64,000 nucleotides of DNA from Apostichopus japonicus (lineage: Eukaryota; Echinodermata; Holothuroidea; Aspidochirotida; Stichopodidae). The DNA lies in the NCBI RefSeq assembly GCF_037975245.1, contig NC_092576.1:37414611-37478610 (forward strand). Direction: 5' to 3'. Of the stretch, positions 14,172 through 33,200 are shown in pieces (within the stretch, counting starts at the first letter, position 1; every line of letters starts with the position of its first letter). The position numbers and the translations under genes were made by a program. The notes beneath the pieces were generated by a model. That model saw nothing but the letters and a program-made list of their open reading frames with translations, ran no database searches and had not been told where the DNA came from.

Positions 14172-14265
14172 GTGATTTTGACGATTATGTTGATGATGGT
14201 GATGGTGGTGGTGGTAATGGTTATAGTGATGGTGAATGGGTGATTAAGATGATGATTATGGTGAT
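11610..14265. repeat. GAT/GGT-type array 1 with higher-order units
   Basis: About 2.65 kb of 3-bp-periodic sequence (GATGATGGT and variants). Within it, longer landmarks recur: CATGATGATCGTGGAATCAT (near 12150, 12420, 12780 and 13215) and a GGTGGTCACACA…GACCAGA…AGCGA block (near 12222, 12640, 12963 and 13770). The array therefore grew partly by duplication of units of a few hundred bp, not only by slippage. Pure (GAT)n occurs near 14098-14170. Long Met, Asp, Ile or His frames in all phases are repeat by-products. Confidence 0.92.
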
Positions 14266-14644
14266 CTCCCCTTTCTCCAAGTATCCCATGACATAAAATA
14301 ACAATCAAACTAATGATGTGAGTTGTCAAACAGAAATTAAAAGGTAATATTTATAGTTATTATTAATTGTTTAATTATCTCTCAAACATTGTTCAGCTGG
14401 TTATTATATGCGTTATCTCATCAGAAATTAATTAAATAAAGCGCATGTCGTTAATGGTATTAATTGAACAAGAAGCTAAGACATCATGTAGCTGGTACAT
14501 AGCGTATTAGGGAATGGAGGTTAACAATGGTATCTCTTATTATATGATTCATTTTAAAGTTCATTCGAATCAAGCGTCTAATCATTATGGAGTCTCTGAT
14601 TTTTTTCTCTTTGTTAGTTTAGTTTCTGTTTCTTTAATCATCAG
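14266..14644. other. Intron sequence before NLR-tail exon
   Basis: AT-rich, with no supported frame. It ends in a T-rich tract and CATCAG at the acceptor of the next exon. Confidence 0.5.
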
Positions 14645-22916
<8,272 letters not shown>

Positions 22917-23850
22917 GAAGATGACGATACGTTGTCAAGTACATATGACATTGATGTAAATATTAAACTCAGGTGTCGCAGCAAAAAGAAGTTCAGTTTT
23001 CCACCACATTACTTCATTGTAGAAAACTGAAGTGGCGTGCACAATATATCAGAGGTTGGGTCTAAATCGTTTCTCGTGTATGAGGTTTTGAGGTCTTTGT
23101 CCCAGAAAAGCAACGCTTAAAGTTCAATTGGGGACTGATTCCCCATCATTGGGACATTAAGTAAGTCTATAATAAGGTCTGAGGCGATACTTCGCTTATA
23201 AATTAGTGGTTGAAAGGGCGTATGACTAACACGTAAGACAGGTCTTCTTTTCCCCAGACTGAAGGTAAGCACACCCACGACTGAACCATTTACCTTCGCA
23301 TGACGGAAGAGCGGGCATGGACCTCTATTTCCCCAGTTCTTAACGCACGCCTCTGGAGAGTGGTATGAATGACTGAAGAATCACAAGAAGCATTTACAGC
23401 ACAATTACAGAATGTTTATTATGCGTTATATTATTGGTATGTTGTCAGGCACCTTTATTCAACTGAGTTCTATGCGATAAGAACTTATGAACACATTAAG
23501 TTTGGTATCAGGTTTGCTCAATTTATATTGAATTTGCTACAATATAAACATATCATAGTTATGAGCTTTTCTCGGTTGTTGTATGAAGGGTCAAGAACCT
23601 TTATGATAGAACGTGTACCAAAGGAAGAGTCGTGTCTCTGAGAACGTTAATCCGCTACTTTCTAGGGTGTAGAGTCCTTCCCTTAAAACAGACACTAAGA
23701 GTACAAATGGAGCAGGGTCATTTTTAGATTATAAATTAGGTATATAATAAGGTATTGGACATGATCAGTTATTTAATATAATCGATCCTCAACATCGTTA
23801 ACTGTCACATCACTATGCATTGTAATAAAGAAAATGCAACATTCTCATGT
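22917..23850 (+). other. Probable 3' UTR of gene 1
   Basis: No supported coding frame. The first AATAAA in good context is at 23824-23829 (TGTAATAAAG). The end is inferred from that signal. Confidence 0.4.
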
Positions 23851-23950
23851 ACTTTATACATGTGTAACAAGCAGAAGCTACTATTTGTCCTGTGATCTCA
23901 GATCGATAGTCATCAGATATCAAGTATCAGCTTCCAAATTTCAAATTGTT

Positions 23951-24846
23951 AACAGTGGCGTAGGAAGCTATCAAACAATGTGGGAAAGAAAACTACCACA
24001 GTAGAAAATGTTTATACCACTAGAAGAAATGTTTATATTATACAGTGAATCCGACGGGTTATTGGAAATATCTTATGTCTAAATGCCTACATGACCTAAA
24101 CTACACGTGTGTTAGTGTTTCATTTCAAGTTTGACATTTCCTGCACCCCCCCCCCCGCCTCCACCGATCAACTATTAGAGCACGTTGAGGTACAAGAAAT
24201 GAAAAATAACATTTCAATGCTTGTCACTCAATTCTGTTAATATAAGTGATCCGTTTAATAGATTAAGCATGACTGTCATGGAGTGCATCGATTCCTTAAG
24301 TTGAATGTGAGGGGCCAGAGACACTCCTGCTCCCATTTGTCAAAATGAAGAAGATTGGGTAACGGTCCATTTGAACCTGTTCCTACTCGTATGTTTAACT
24401 TTTATTTCATTATTTGAATAAACAAATTACCTAGTCACTTATTTGATTCGACCGTAGGTTAGCATAATACTGCAATTACGAACTGAGATGAATTCTCCCT
24501 TTGGAGCTCAATGTGTAATGAATGAGTTCGTTTCAAGTCACACTTTGTTTTCTTTTCGATATCTAGAGTGATAAGACCTTAAATGTTCCTTTATAATTCT
24601 TACGCATGTTTATTAGCTTTTTTTTAAAATTATTTTCCGTCTTTGTTTTTCAAGTTTTGCGTTATCTTTACACAGTGTCTTCCTGAAGAGAACTAAACAA
24701 GTACACTAAGAATATATATCTCATTATTTATAAGAACTTTTATTATAACAATAAACAAAATAAAATAAAACTGTTAGCAAACTGCTTATCCACTAGAGAG
24801 CCTGTGTAAGAGAATGTGTAAACTAGTAAGCTGGTCAGAAGAAAAG
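23951..24846. other. Intergenic, with a hAT-like end word
   Basis: AACAGTGGCGTAGGAAG near 23954 resembles a hAT left terminus, and a C-run lies near 24147. I found no matching right end or target duplication. No gene is supported. Confidence 0.35.
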
Positions 24847-25073
24847 TTAGTCATGTCCTTCCTGAATGTTGAGCCCATGGGGTTGAATGGTGCGAAGGCG
24901 TTGCATCCACAGCCTCTCTCTGCTGATTCGTACTAGGTCAGGACGGCTACCTAATGATTCAATCGTTAATAGTATGGTTTGGAAGGTTAACGTGTTCTCC
25001 AACTGGGGTCTCAGTCTTCATGGTCTTGACTGTGGATCTGTGACCATATAATCGCTTCTTGACGGTGGTTGCT
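24847..25073 (-). pseudogene. Penelope-like GIY-YIG endonuclease fragment
   Basis: On the minus strand one frame reads TVKKRLYGHRSTVKTMKTET, then PVGEHVNLPNHTIND. A second frame continues from about 24966 with ESLGSRPDLVRISRE and L-R-T-I-Q-P-H-G-L-N, ending at TAA (24847-24849). The P-V-G-E-H-x-N-L-P-x-H and R-E-x-x-W-x-x-x-L-x-T-x-x-P-x-G-L-N spacing is what I know from the C-terminal GIY-YIG nuclease of Penelope-like retroelements. One frameshift lies near 24961-24970. The 5' part of the element, including the reverse transcriptase, is absent. Confidence 0.68.
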
Positions 25074-25207
25074 TTCTTTCTTTCTTATTTCTCTCCATCC
25101 CTTGTGTACTAAATCTCCTTACATCTACCTCTTTGTGTTTACCATGCTCTTTAACCTGTCTGTATTCTGTGTGTTTATGTCCCTTATGTTACTGTTACTT
25201 GTCATTT

Positions 25208-25248
25208 AGCCTTTGAAGAAGATCCTGCTAGGACCGAAACGTCAGGCT
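25208..25248 (+). ncRNA. Hammerhead-like fold of a Penelope-type terminus
   Basis: AGCCT (25208-25212) can pair with AGGCT (25244-25248). TCCT/AGGA forms a hairpin at 25223-25233, and GAAAC followed by GTC lies at 25236-25243. This layout matches the minimal hammerhead ribozymes described in Penelope-like elements. The CTGATGA core is replaced by TTGAAGAAG, so catalysis is doubtful. Confidence 0.4.
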
Positions 25249-25261
25249 AACTTACTTTTAC

Positions 25262-26226
25262 ATATAACAATAAATAAGAAGGTTACAGAATCAGACAATA
25301 TAAATGATTTTTTTAATGAAAAAAGTAATGAGACGTTAACATTTGAGAAGTAAGACATGATGCAACATGATCCATTTGGTAAAATATATCAGAATACATT
25401 TGTCTTTTTAGCTTTATTTTGTTGCTTTGTAATTGCTAAATATTGGTGTTTTTTTAATTTTTTATTAAGCTTTGATTTAATTTGATATTGCATTCCTCTA
25501 AAGAAGTGGAACATGTTGTTTTTACCCCAACACTATATAACCTTACTTTAGCGTCTAAGTACCAAATAATACAAAAGAAATATATAACTTCACTTTTGCA
25601 ATTTGAAATCAATTAAATTTCAGAAATTACAAAAAAATTAAGAGGTAACTCTTTATCAATATTATGAGTGTATTTATTGATCAGTAAATAAATTAAACAG
25701 AATTTTCCTATTTAATTACATTTTGTATCTTTTGAATAGTTTTGCTTCTGCTTTTTTTACCCATAGTAAACCATAATTTTGAAGTTCGTTAACATTGACA
25801 TTAAGACAATAAATTAATTAAACCCACGTTACCCACATACCCATGTTATATATTAAACTACTCTATCAACGAAATATTTGCTGCGTAATTATAAATAGTA
25901 ATTATTCTTTCGTCAGCCTCTACGTCATAAATGTTATGGCCATGTTGTGTCGAACGTGGCATATATGTGGCAATGTGGCCAATGCTATTAAATACAAATA
26001 GATCTACGATGGAGTTATTTCGACGCTCCGTGGCCTGACCTTTACGTTGCGTGACCTTTACGTTGCGTGACTTAATACGTTGATAATGACATTTGTAGTT
26101 TTACACCATTAGTGACAGTATGGCGTTCCATGGCATAGAATGACTTGTTGCGATATTAGTTGTTGCTCTTCACTCTTCATGACAATACATATCTTGTGAA
26201 TTCCCTTGATTTGTGACATTCATAAG
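25262..26226. other. AT-rich intergenic stretch
   Basis: No supported exon. It contains a short direct repeat (TTTACGTTGCGTGAC, twice near 26040-26070) and AACCCACGTTACCCACATACCC near 25820, which recurs near 26542. Confidence 0.5.
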
Positions 26227-26895
26227 TGAACTATGATAGCCTTGAGTGAATATATTTTCTTGCACGTTGTAAAGAAATAGAAAGGCAGGTAATACGCATT
26301 ATAAAAGAAACTACGTTTATTTTCAGTGTATCGCACCATTGATTTAAAGTTAAGCACTGTTTTAAGATGTTTTAACATATTCTAAATGGTGTAAATTACA
26401 AAATTAGCAATGGGCCAGCATGCAAACAGAAAAAAACATTGACTGCATCAAGTTTTGAGTAATTTTTTAAAAAATGGCGATATTTTATATTCAATATTCA
26501 TGGACCCTCGTAGTTTGATGGCTTATTGACTGGTATCTGAATGTAACCCACGTTACCAACATACCCACGTTTTATATTAAACTATGATAGACTTGGCATG
26601 AATATATTTTCTTGCAGGTTGTAAAGAAATGGAAAAACAGGTAATGCGCGTTATAAAAGATACTACGTTTACTTTCAGTTTATTGCACCATTGATTTAAA
26701 GTTAAGCATTGTTTTAACACAAGCAAGCATATTCCAAAAGGTGTAAACTACAAACTTAGCAATGGGCCAGCATGCAATCAGGAATACATTGACTGCATCA
26801 AGTTTTGAGTAATTCTTTCACAAATGGCGGTATTTTATATTCAGTATTTATTGACCATCGTTGTGTGATGGTCCGTTGACTGGTTTCTGAAATGT
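26227..26895. repeat. Tandem duplication, period about 350 bp
   Basis: Copy A starts CTATGATAGCCTTGAGTGAA near 26231 and copy B starts CTATGATAGACTTGGCATGAA near 26582. They share long matches, such as CACCATTGATTTAAAGTTAAGC and GCAATGGGCCAGCATGCAA, and similar ends. Divergence is modest. Confidence 0.85.
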
Positions 26896-26899
26896 GCTT

Positions 26900-28480
26900 T
26901 ATTATTTACTTTTAGCATGATCGGTGATTAGTGTTAGAAATCGTTTGCCGATAGGATTGCCGACCCCCCCCCCCCCGCAGCCCCACCATATCACAAATCT
27001 TCATAAAGTCCACCCTCGACCCAATCCATGGACCCCAAATATTGCTCTCATTTGTCTGTATCCCCAACTTCCATAATAGCCACTGTTTGGTGGGGACGGA
27101 GGCTAAGCAGATCTTACAGAGTATATGTAAACTTTATGTTGATATAGGTAGGCTATAATGAGAAACATAAACAGATTATCCATCACTAGGTTGATTGTGT
27201 TAAATGATGGGAAAGTGCCAGTTTCACAATAACGACATTAAACCACTGTTATATCATCTGTGCCGTCAGTTGGAGGAATTAGTTTGGTAAGTAACCTCTC
27301 CTGCCCCACTTTTCTGAACATTTACACAATATTCAAGAATATTTATAAGCGACAATCTTGCTTTAAAACATGATCATGTATATACTGTATTGTCTAAACA
27401 TACCTTAGAAAGCACTATTGTCATGTTTTTTTTCCGTAGGAGGCTGATACATGCGTTCCTATAATGAGTGTTTACTTCAACGACCCCTTTGATAAACCCC
27501 TCCTATTCAAGGCCCTACATTTACATCTACCATTCCATATAGGTTGAAATGCTGCAAGCTATAAATTAACGACGATCTATCTCGTTTACTATCGGAATTA
27601 CATGTTTGTTTATATAATACGAACGAACAATCTTAATTTGTCGTAACCATTATATTATTGTGTGGTATTCAATCGTATTGCTCATATCGATCGCAAGCTT
27701 TCCGATTAAACCCACTCATCTCTCATCCAGATGTCGGTTGCATCTTGGTTTGTCTGACGACTCGACGGTCAATTAGAGATTAAATAGTTTCCCAATAATA
27801 TATCATATCCTATAAAAGTTAGGCAGTTAATGCACTCTGAGTCTGTACAGATATAAATATAGAATGATATGGACTTAAGTACATATTTACTCTTCCTTGT
27901 ATTTAATCTAATATTGCTATTGGTATACTGATAACGTTTATCACGAATTTAGATAAGTGTCTCAAATAATGTGGCCGGTTTGCGATAATAACATTTCCAA
28001 TTGACTTTCCGTTCCTGTTCATAATGTGTGTAATGAAATATTGAAATCAAGCGTTGTAGGGGTGACCAGAAGAGAATTCGTACTCGTATTTGTTTTGTTG
28101 CGTGGATGAGTGCCTCTACTGGAACTAAACGTAAACTTGGAATTTAACATAAATGTTCCCATTGGATAAACCTCCAATCTTCCACACACCCTTCAAAAAG
28201 ACAAACTAAATAAAAGGCGACCTATTTTTTTTTATATAACCTTGTTTTCCTTTTACACGGTTCGAAAAAGGAAACGTGTTGTTTGATTTGACTATTACAT
28301 ATTCAGCAGCATATTCTTATGCCACTTAAGTGGGTAAATTTTTCGCATATGCAAACCCGGTAGGTCATACAAAGGTCAAATAACATTGTTTTCTCTTACT
28401 CTATACGAAACGTTTAATTATGCATATGAAGATATGTAATGTGTTAGGTTATGAAATGAAAAATGTTCATTTCTTGGAAT
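26900..28480. other. Intergenic stretch
   Basis: A C-run lies near 26966. Nothing else is supported. Confidence 0.45.
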
Positions 28481-28739
28481 GGTATATATATACATTACTA
28501 CAACATCACTCATGAACAACTTTCCGTAAATACGGCTTCAAACGCCAGAACTTTGCTGTCAAAGTATTCCCTAGAGACCTCTCGAGCTTCCACTCGTAAA
28601 AAAATCAAAGCTGCTCACCGCAGTTCATATGACGTCATCAAATGAACCATTTCAGCCAAAGCCGACTCCCAGCTGTTTACCGATACGGCGTTATACAGTT
28701 TACTACATGTAACCACAACACTCTTCTCATCAATTGAAA

Positions 28740-28979
28740 ATGTCTTCTCCAGAATCTTCCGATTACGAGGAAATAGGACTTCACCTCTCATGACATTCGT
28801 AATCTTTGACGAGAAGTATTTCTTGAGGAAGAAGAGGAGGAAATAGTTTTCGAGGGTGATGAAGATATCGGTGTTTTTCCCTATCAATTGAGCCCATTGC
28901 AGAAGAATTGCAAAACGATCCCGATGGCCGAGACGCGTCGCTGCCGATCGAAGTCCCCAAGCAAACGGCTGGACTACCC
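28740..28979 (+). pseudogene. Decayed ORF with acidic stretch and PYQ-EP motif
   Basis: One frame from about 28810 reads EVFLEEEEEEIVFEGDEDIG and then VFPYQ. After a 1-base shift near 28888 the next frame reads EPIAEELQNDPDGRDASLPI and ends at TGA. A missing T would give PYQFEP. An ATG at 28740 begins MSSPESSDYEE in a third relation. Acidic leaders before a P-Y-x-F-E-P motif occur, as I recall, at the start of the P2X7-like proteins common in invertebrates and fish, but this is weak. The frames are broken, so I call a pseudogene or exon remnant. Confidence 0.33.
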
Positions 28980-28989
28980 TGAACCGAAA

Positions 28990-30087
28990 CTAATCGATTG
29001 AGCATAAACAAAACCACTGTTATTAAGACCATTATATGATTTTAATTATCTCGAATGTCCTTGATTCTGCTACTTAACTTCGTAGCGAAGCTTCTAGAGT
29101 TTTGTAACTTACAGTGCAAGGAAAATGTGACATTCTGCACAGTGCAACACTATAGTACTAGTAGTGGTAACATGGGCTCTAGACCTAACTAATAGACGTT
29201 GTATAAGAGGCAAGCCCGTGTAGTTGTAGCATCCAACTGTTTCGTAAAATCACAACACAACGCCAGCTTTACCACAAAAGAAAACTTGCAGATTTAGTAT
29301 TGATTGTTCACCAACTGGCTTCAAGTTTTGTGCAAAATATTAGGTAACCACAACAAAATAGTCATTTGCTGCATCAAGGAGGCCTAGGCTATGGTCATAA
29401 CAAGTAATTTGGCAACAGTATAGGCCTACAGGCACTCGTAACGTTGTTTATGTGTAGTGTTTTGAACGAGTAGCGTTAAAATTCTTCGATTTCTGTCATC
29501 TTTTGGAAAAGCTTGCAGTAGAAATCCGTCTTTATTTGTTGTGGAGCAACCTGCAACCACATATCGGCTCAGCATATTTAACAGTTACGAGATAAATCAT
29601 CAGTGTAATGCATCAGTGCATCAGTGTAATGTTGTGTGTTCTCAGACGTTTAAGAATGTAAACACAGCGTCTCGGAAGTGAGCTGAGTTCCTCGACTGAC
29701 GTCAAGCCGCATTACCGTAAATACAACAATTTTTAGAAAGTTGTTATTACCCTCGAATTTTCCGACGTGTATTTCTTGAGGATGCAAGCTTCGTTTGACA
29801 CAAATTGGATATCATTGGAAAAGCTACGAGTGTACAAAATACGATGATAAAGATTTTTTTCTTTCCATTTCATAACCTCTTTAACAGCATGCATATCTGA
29901 TTCACATGTTGACAGCAGCTGAAAGGGGAGCGGAGGCAATGAGGGAATATTTCAGGTACATTGTAACTTTGTATCCGTATATGTAATGTTTATTAGGAAT
30001 GTTAATATATCTAGTCCCAAAATATTCATTAACAATTGTTTTCTATTCAATTCTTATGACATATTTTATCATTTAATCATTACTTAG
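28990..30087. other. Region upstream of first recognised Myt1 exon
   Basis: No kinase N-lobe exon (G-loop, VAVK-like lysine) is recognisable here or elsewhere to the left in the window. A small open stretch with splice-like ends at 29885-29954 (HMLTAAERGAEAMREYF) cannot be assigned. Confidence 0.4.
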
Positions 30088-30202
30088 GGACTGACATCAC
30101 AACAATCACTTTCATCTAAATGTTAAACCGGACAATATATTCATTGGAATGGATAGCCTCTGTAAGCTGGGAGACTTTGGGTTGACAGTCAGTGTGGAAT
30201 TT
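30088..30202 (+). CDS. PKMYT1: Myt1 exon: catalytic loop and DFG (with frame lesion)
   Basis: After CTTAG the exon opens GGACTG (Gly-Leu, as in the G-L-x-H-L-H of the family). The frame that then gives HHNNHFHLNVKPDNIF has a TGA at 30092-30094. A net loss of bases near 30094 would explain both. The loop reads HLNVKPDN where Myt1 proteins have HLDVKPxN. DFG is intact (KLGDFGL). The donor is TTT|GTAAGT, phase 0. Confidence 0.72.
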
Positions 30203-33200
30203 GTAAGTTTTTTTTTTTCCACCACCCGACATCACATGACGTTACATACAATGTCATCATCTGGTATTCAACGTGGAGATCAGGACATCATATCTCATAC
30301 ATTCATATTGCATCCAATCCCATCACACCCATGTTATCCATCATGTCTCATTACTTTGCATCACATCACATCACAACCCATTCCACGTCAGAACACATCC
30401 CATCACATCTCACCCCATCCATCACCTTGCATGACATGACATCACAACACCACACATCACATCGTCTCTGTGTAATATATGGTGGTGAGTGTTCAACTTG
30501 GCAATATCACAAATAAATCGTACTGAATGAAATAGCAGCATTTGCCATCAGTATATCAACCGTGTAGTCAACCATATTGCAAGTTAGCAAATCGGTGACA
30601 CAATCGTTAACATATGGTAATTGTACAAAATGGGTACCAAATTGCAAGGTATATTGCTGATTTAAACCATGAAATCCATCTTTCCCAGTGGCAACCTATT
30701 TAATTTCATAATAAGTAGTGGTGAAAAATATGGAAGATAGGTCATGTTAGTCACGTCAAGCGACAGTTCAAAATATTAGGAAAAAAAAGGAATAAATCGC
30801 TATTTGAGTCAATATGTAAGGTTTACATATTGTAGGGGTAAGGGTGTCCATGCCACAACCCCTAGGTTCTCGTTTCATAACCTCGCAAAGACGAAAAACA
30901 ACAAAACTAGAACAGATAACTTGACCTATTCACAATTGCCTCTGTTGTTGAGAGGATTCTTCTGTTGATTTGTTATTTCTAGCTTACAAAATAGGAAACT
31001 AGGAGTTACCAGACAACTGTGTATACCATGGCTATACTGTAGTCACAGTGAATGGGTTGCCTTCATCGCAATCAGTGTTTAAGATAGTCGTCACATGATG
31101 AAAGTTCGCTCTCGTCCATGCACAGGATGTTAAACGGCAGTCCCCGTAGCAAGAATGGGTGCCTCAATTACAAACCTGCCTCCTAATTCTCTTAGCACAC
31201 ACGCAGCATTAAACAAGCTTGAATGTGCATACACAAACATCACGTGGATAGAGTTTGAAATGAGCTTTTGTTGGCTTTCGAAGCATTGTGATTCAATAAA
31301 CCAAAGTACTCCATCCAACACTAGTTCCGTTACCACCCTGAATTTTCACTTTCACGCTCACTGTTTACAGGGAGAGCTGATCAATGCTCGTGAGGGGGAT
31401 GCCAAATACCTTGCCCCAGAATTACTAGAAGGGAAGTACAGCAGGGCTGCTGATGTCTTCAGGTGAGTTTATGATGACAAATAATGTATGAAAACATTTT
31501 CATGCTTAATATGAGGAAAGGTCAATTGCTTATTGGCTCAGTTGTTACAGCCATTTTTGTATTTAATGCAAAGAGCAAATAGTATTCAAATTCATACAAA
31601 TTATTGCTGGCAAGGAGGGGTTCAAGGATGGTTGAAATGAGACAGAGTTCAATGTGTCTTATTTGGCTGAGTAGAATGACAAGCCAAGAACTTCTTGTTC
31701 CAAAACATCTGTAGTCTATTGCCAAGATTTGACAACAAGGTTCAGTCACATAAGTTGGTAACTTTGACTGGTTTCTTGCGTAGTCTGTGTTCTGACTTCG
31801 GCTTCACATTTCTTTCACATGTGGTTATGTTTCCAGGGTGAAAGAGATTTGGTTGCCAGGGATGGGTTGTAATTAGGTAATACTGGGGCCTCATTGTTTG
31901 GTAGAATGGTGAATTACTCTGTTGAACAGCCATGTTTAAACTTGATTGGGGGGGGGGGGTGATGGGTGCAGGCATAAATTTTGATAAGGATTATGTTTCT
32001 AATGGAGGTGCTTATAGGTATTTTGAAAGCAAGAAAAGTGATAGTCATAGTTCTAACATGATCAGGAGGCATACTAAGGTACATAGTTTCAGGGATAAGC
32101 TGAAGATTGGCTTTACCAATGCTAGAAGTATTCGTAAATATTTTGCTGAGTTTACTGTTCTTCTTGAGGATCTGAAACCTGATGTTTGGTATCACAGAAT
32201 CTTGGTAAAGGGAGGACATTGATAGTGCTGAGGTTTCATACCTGGGGTATGTTGTGTATCTTCAGGACAGAAGGGATACTAATAATGGGATTGGTGGTGG
32301 AGTTTTCTGTATGTTAGGGATGATGTTGTAAATGTTGAGAAGTCTCAGTTGCAAGGTTCTTTTGTAAATTTTGTCTGGCGCAAGTTGTCCACAAACAACA
32401 CCAAGAGGTCGAGTGATGTTATTACTATTGGTGTTGTTTACCGTTCTCCTAACAGCAGCGATGATAACGATGTCTTGCTGTTTGATTCAATTAGAAAAGC
32501 TGTTAAAGGAGATGTTGTTATGATAGGCGACTTTAATTTTCCTGACATTAATTAGAAAGATAGTTCCAGTAGTAGGAAGGGTAATAACTTTCTAGATGTT
32601 GTGCAAGATTACTTTTTACATCAGCATGTTAATTTGTCTACTAGGGGGATAACTTTCTGGATCTTGTCTTGAGTTCTGATCCAAGCAATGTTGTTGATTT
32701 GACGGATCTAGGAAAACTAGGAACTAGTGATCACGATATACTAGCTTTTGATGTTGTTTGCAAGGATGTAAATTCTGTTAGCAAGGAAAAAGCATTTAGT
32801 AAATAACATTGCCTTAAATATTAAGGACAACCCAAAGGCCTTCTTTTCTTATAAATGTCAGGTCAAAGCAGAAAGAAAAGATGCAGTTGTTTTTCTTAGG
32901 CGACCACAGGCAGATGATATAGTTACTGATAGTCAGGATCTTGCAGATCTTTTGAACAACTATGTTGTGTCAGTTACTGAGTTTTAAGAAGGAAAGATAT
33001 GGATAGTATTCATGATTTTCAGGGGGGAAGGAATGGTCCTAAACTGGATTCGGATTCTGCGTTGGTGCCTTTATCGAATATAGAGGAGAGAGTATCAAAT
33101 TCCCAACCCTCTGTTGACAATTTCATACACAGACTTTCCAGCTTACTGTGGAATTTGCAACGGTAGGTTTGACTTCGCTTAGCCATTGGACTATTTTAAG

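Noticed and set aside
11546-14329. Long Met-, Asp-, Ile- and His-rich open frames in array 1
   Set aside because: They arise in several frames and on both strands from the 3-bp GAT/GGT periodicity. No start context, domain or splice logic supports them.
29885-29954. Small exon HMLTAAERGAEAMREYF
   Set aside because: The open stretch has splice-like ends but does not match the Myt1 N-lobe and links to no exon in a testable way.
31932-32222. Myt1 coding exon
   Set aside because: The frame encodes a LINE endonuclease segment (GFTNARSI), not kinase sequence. The Myt1 phases join 31462 to 35018 directly.
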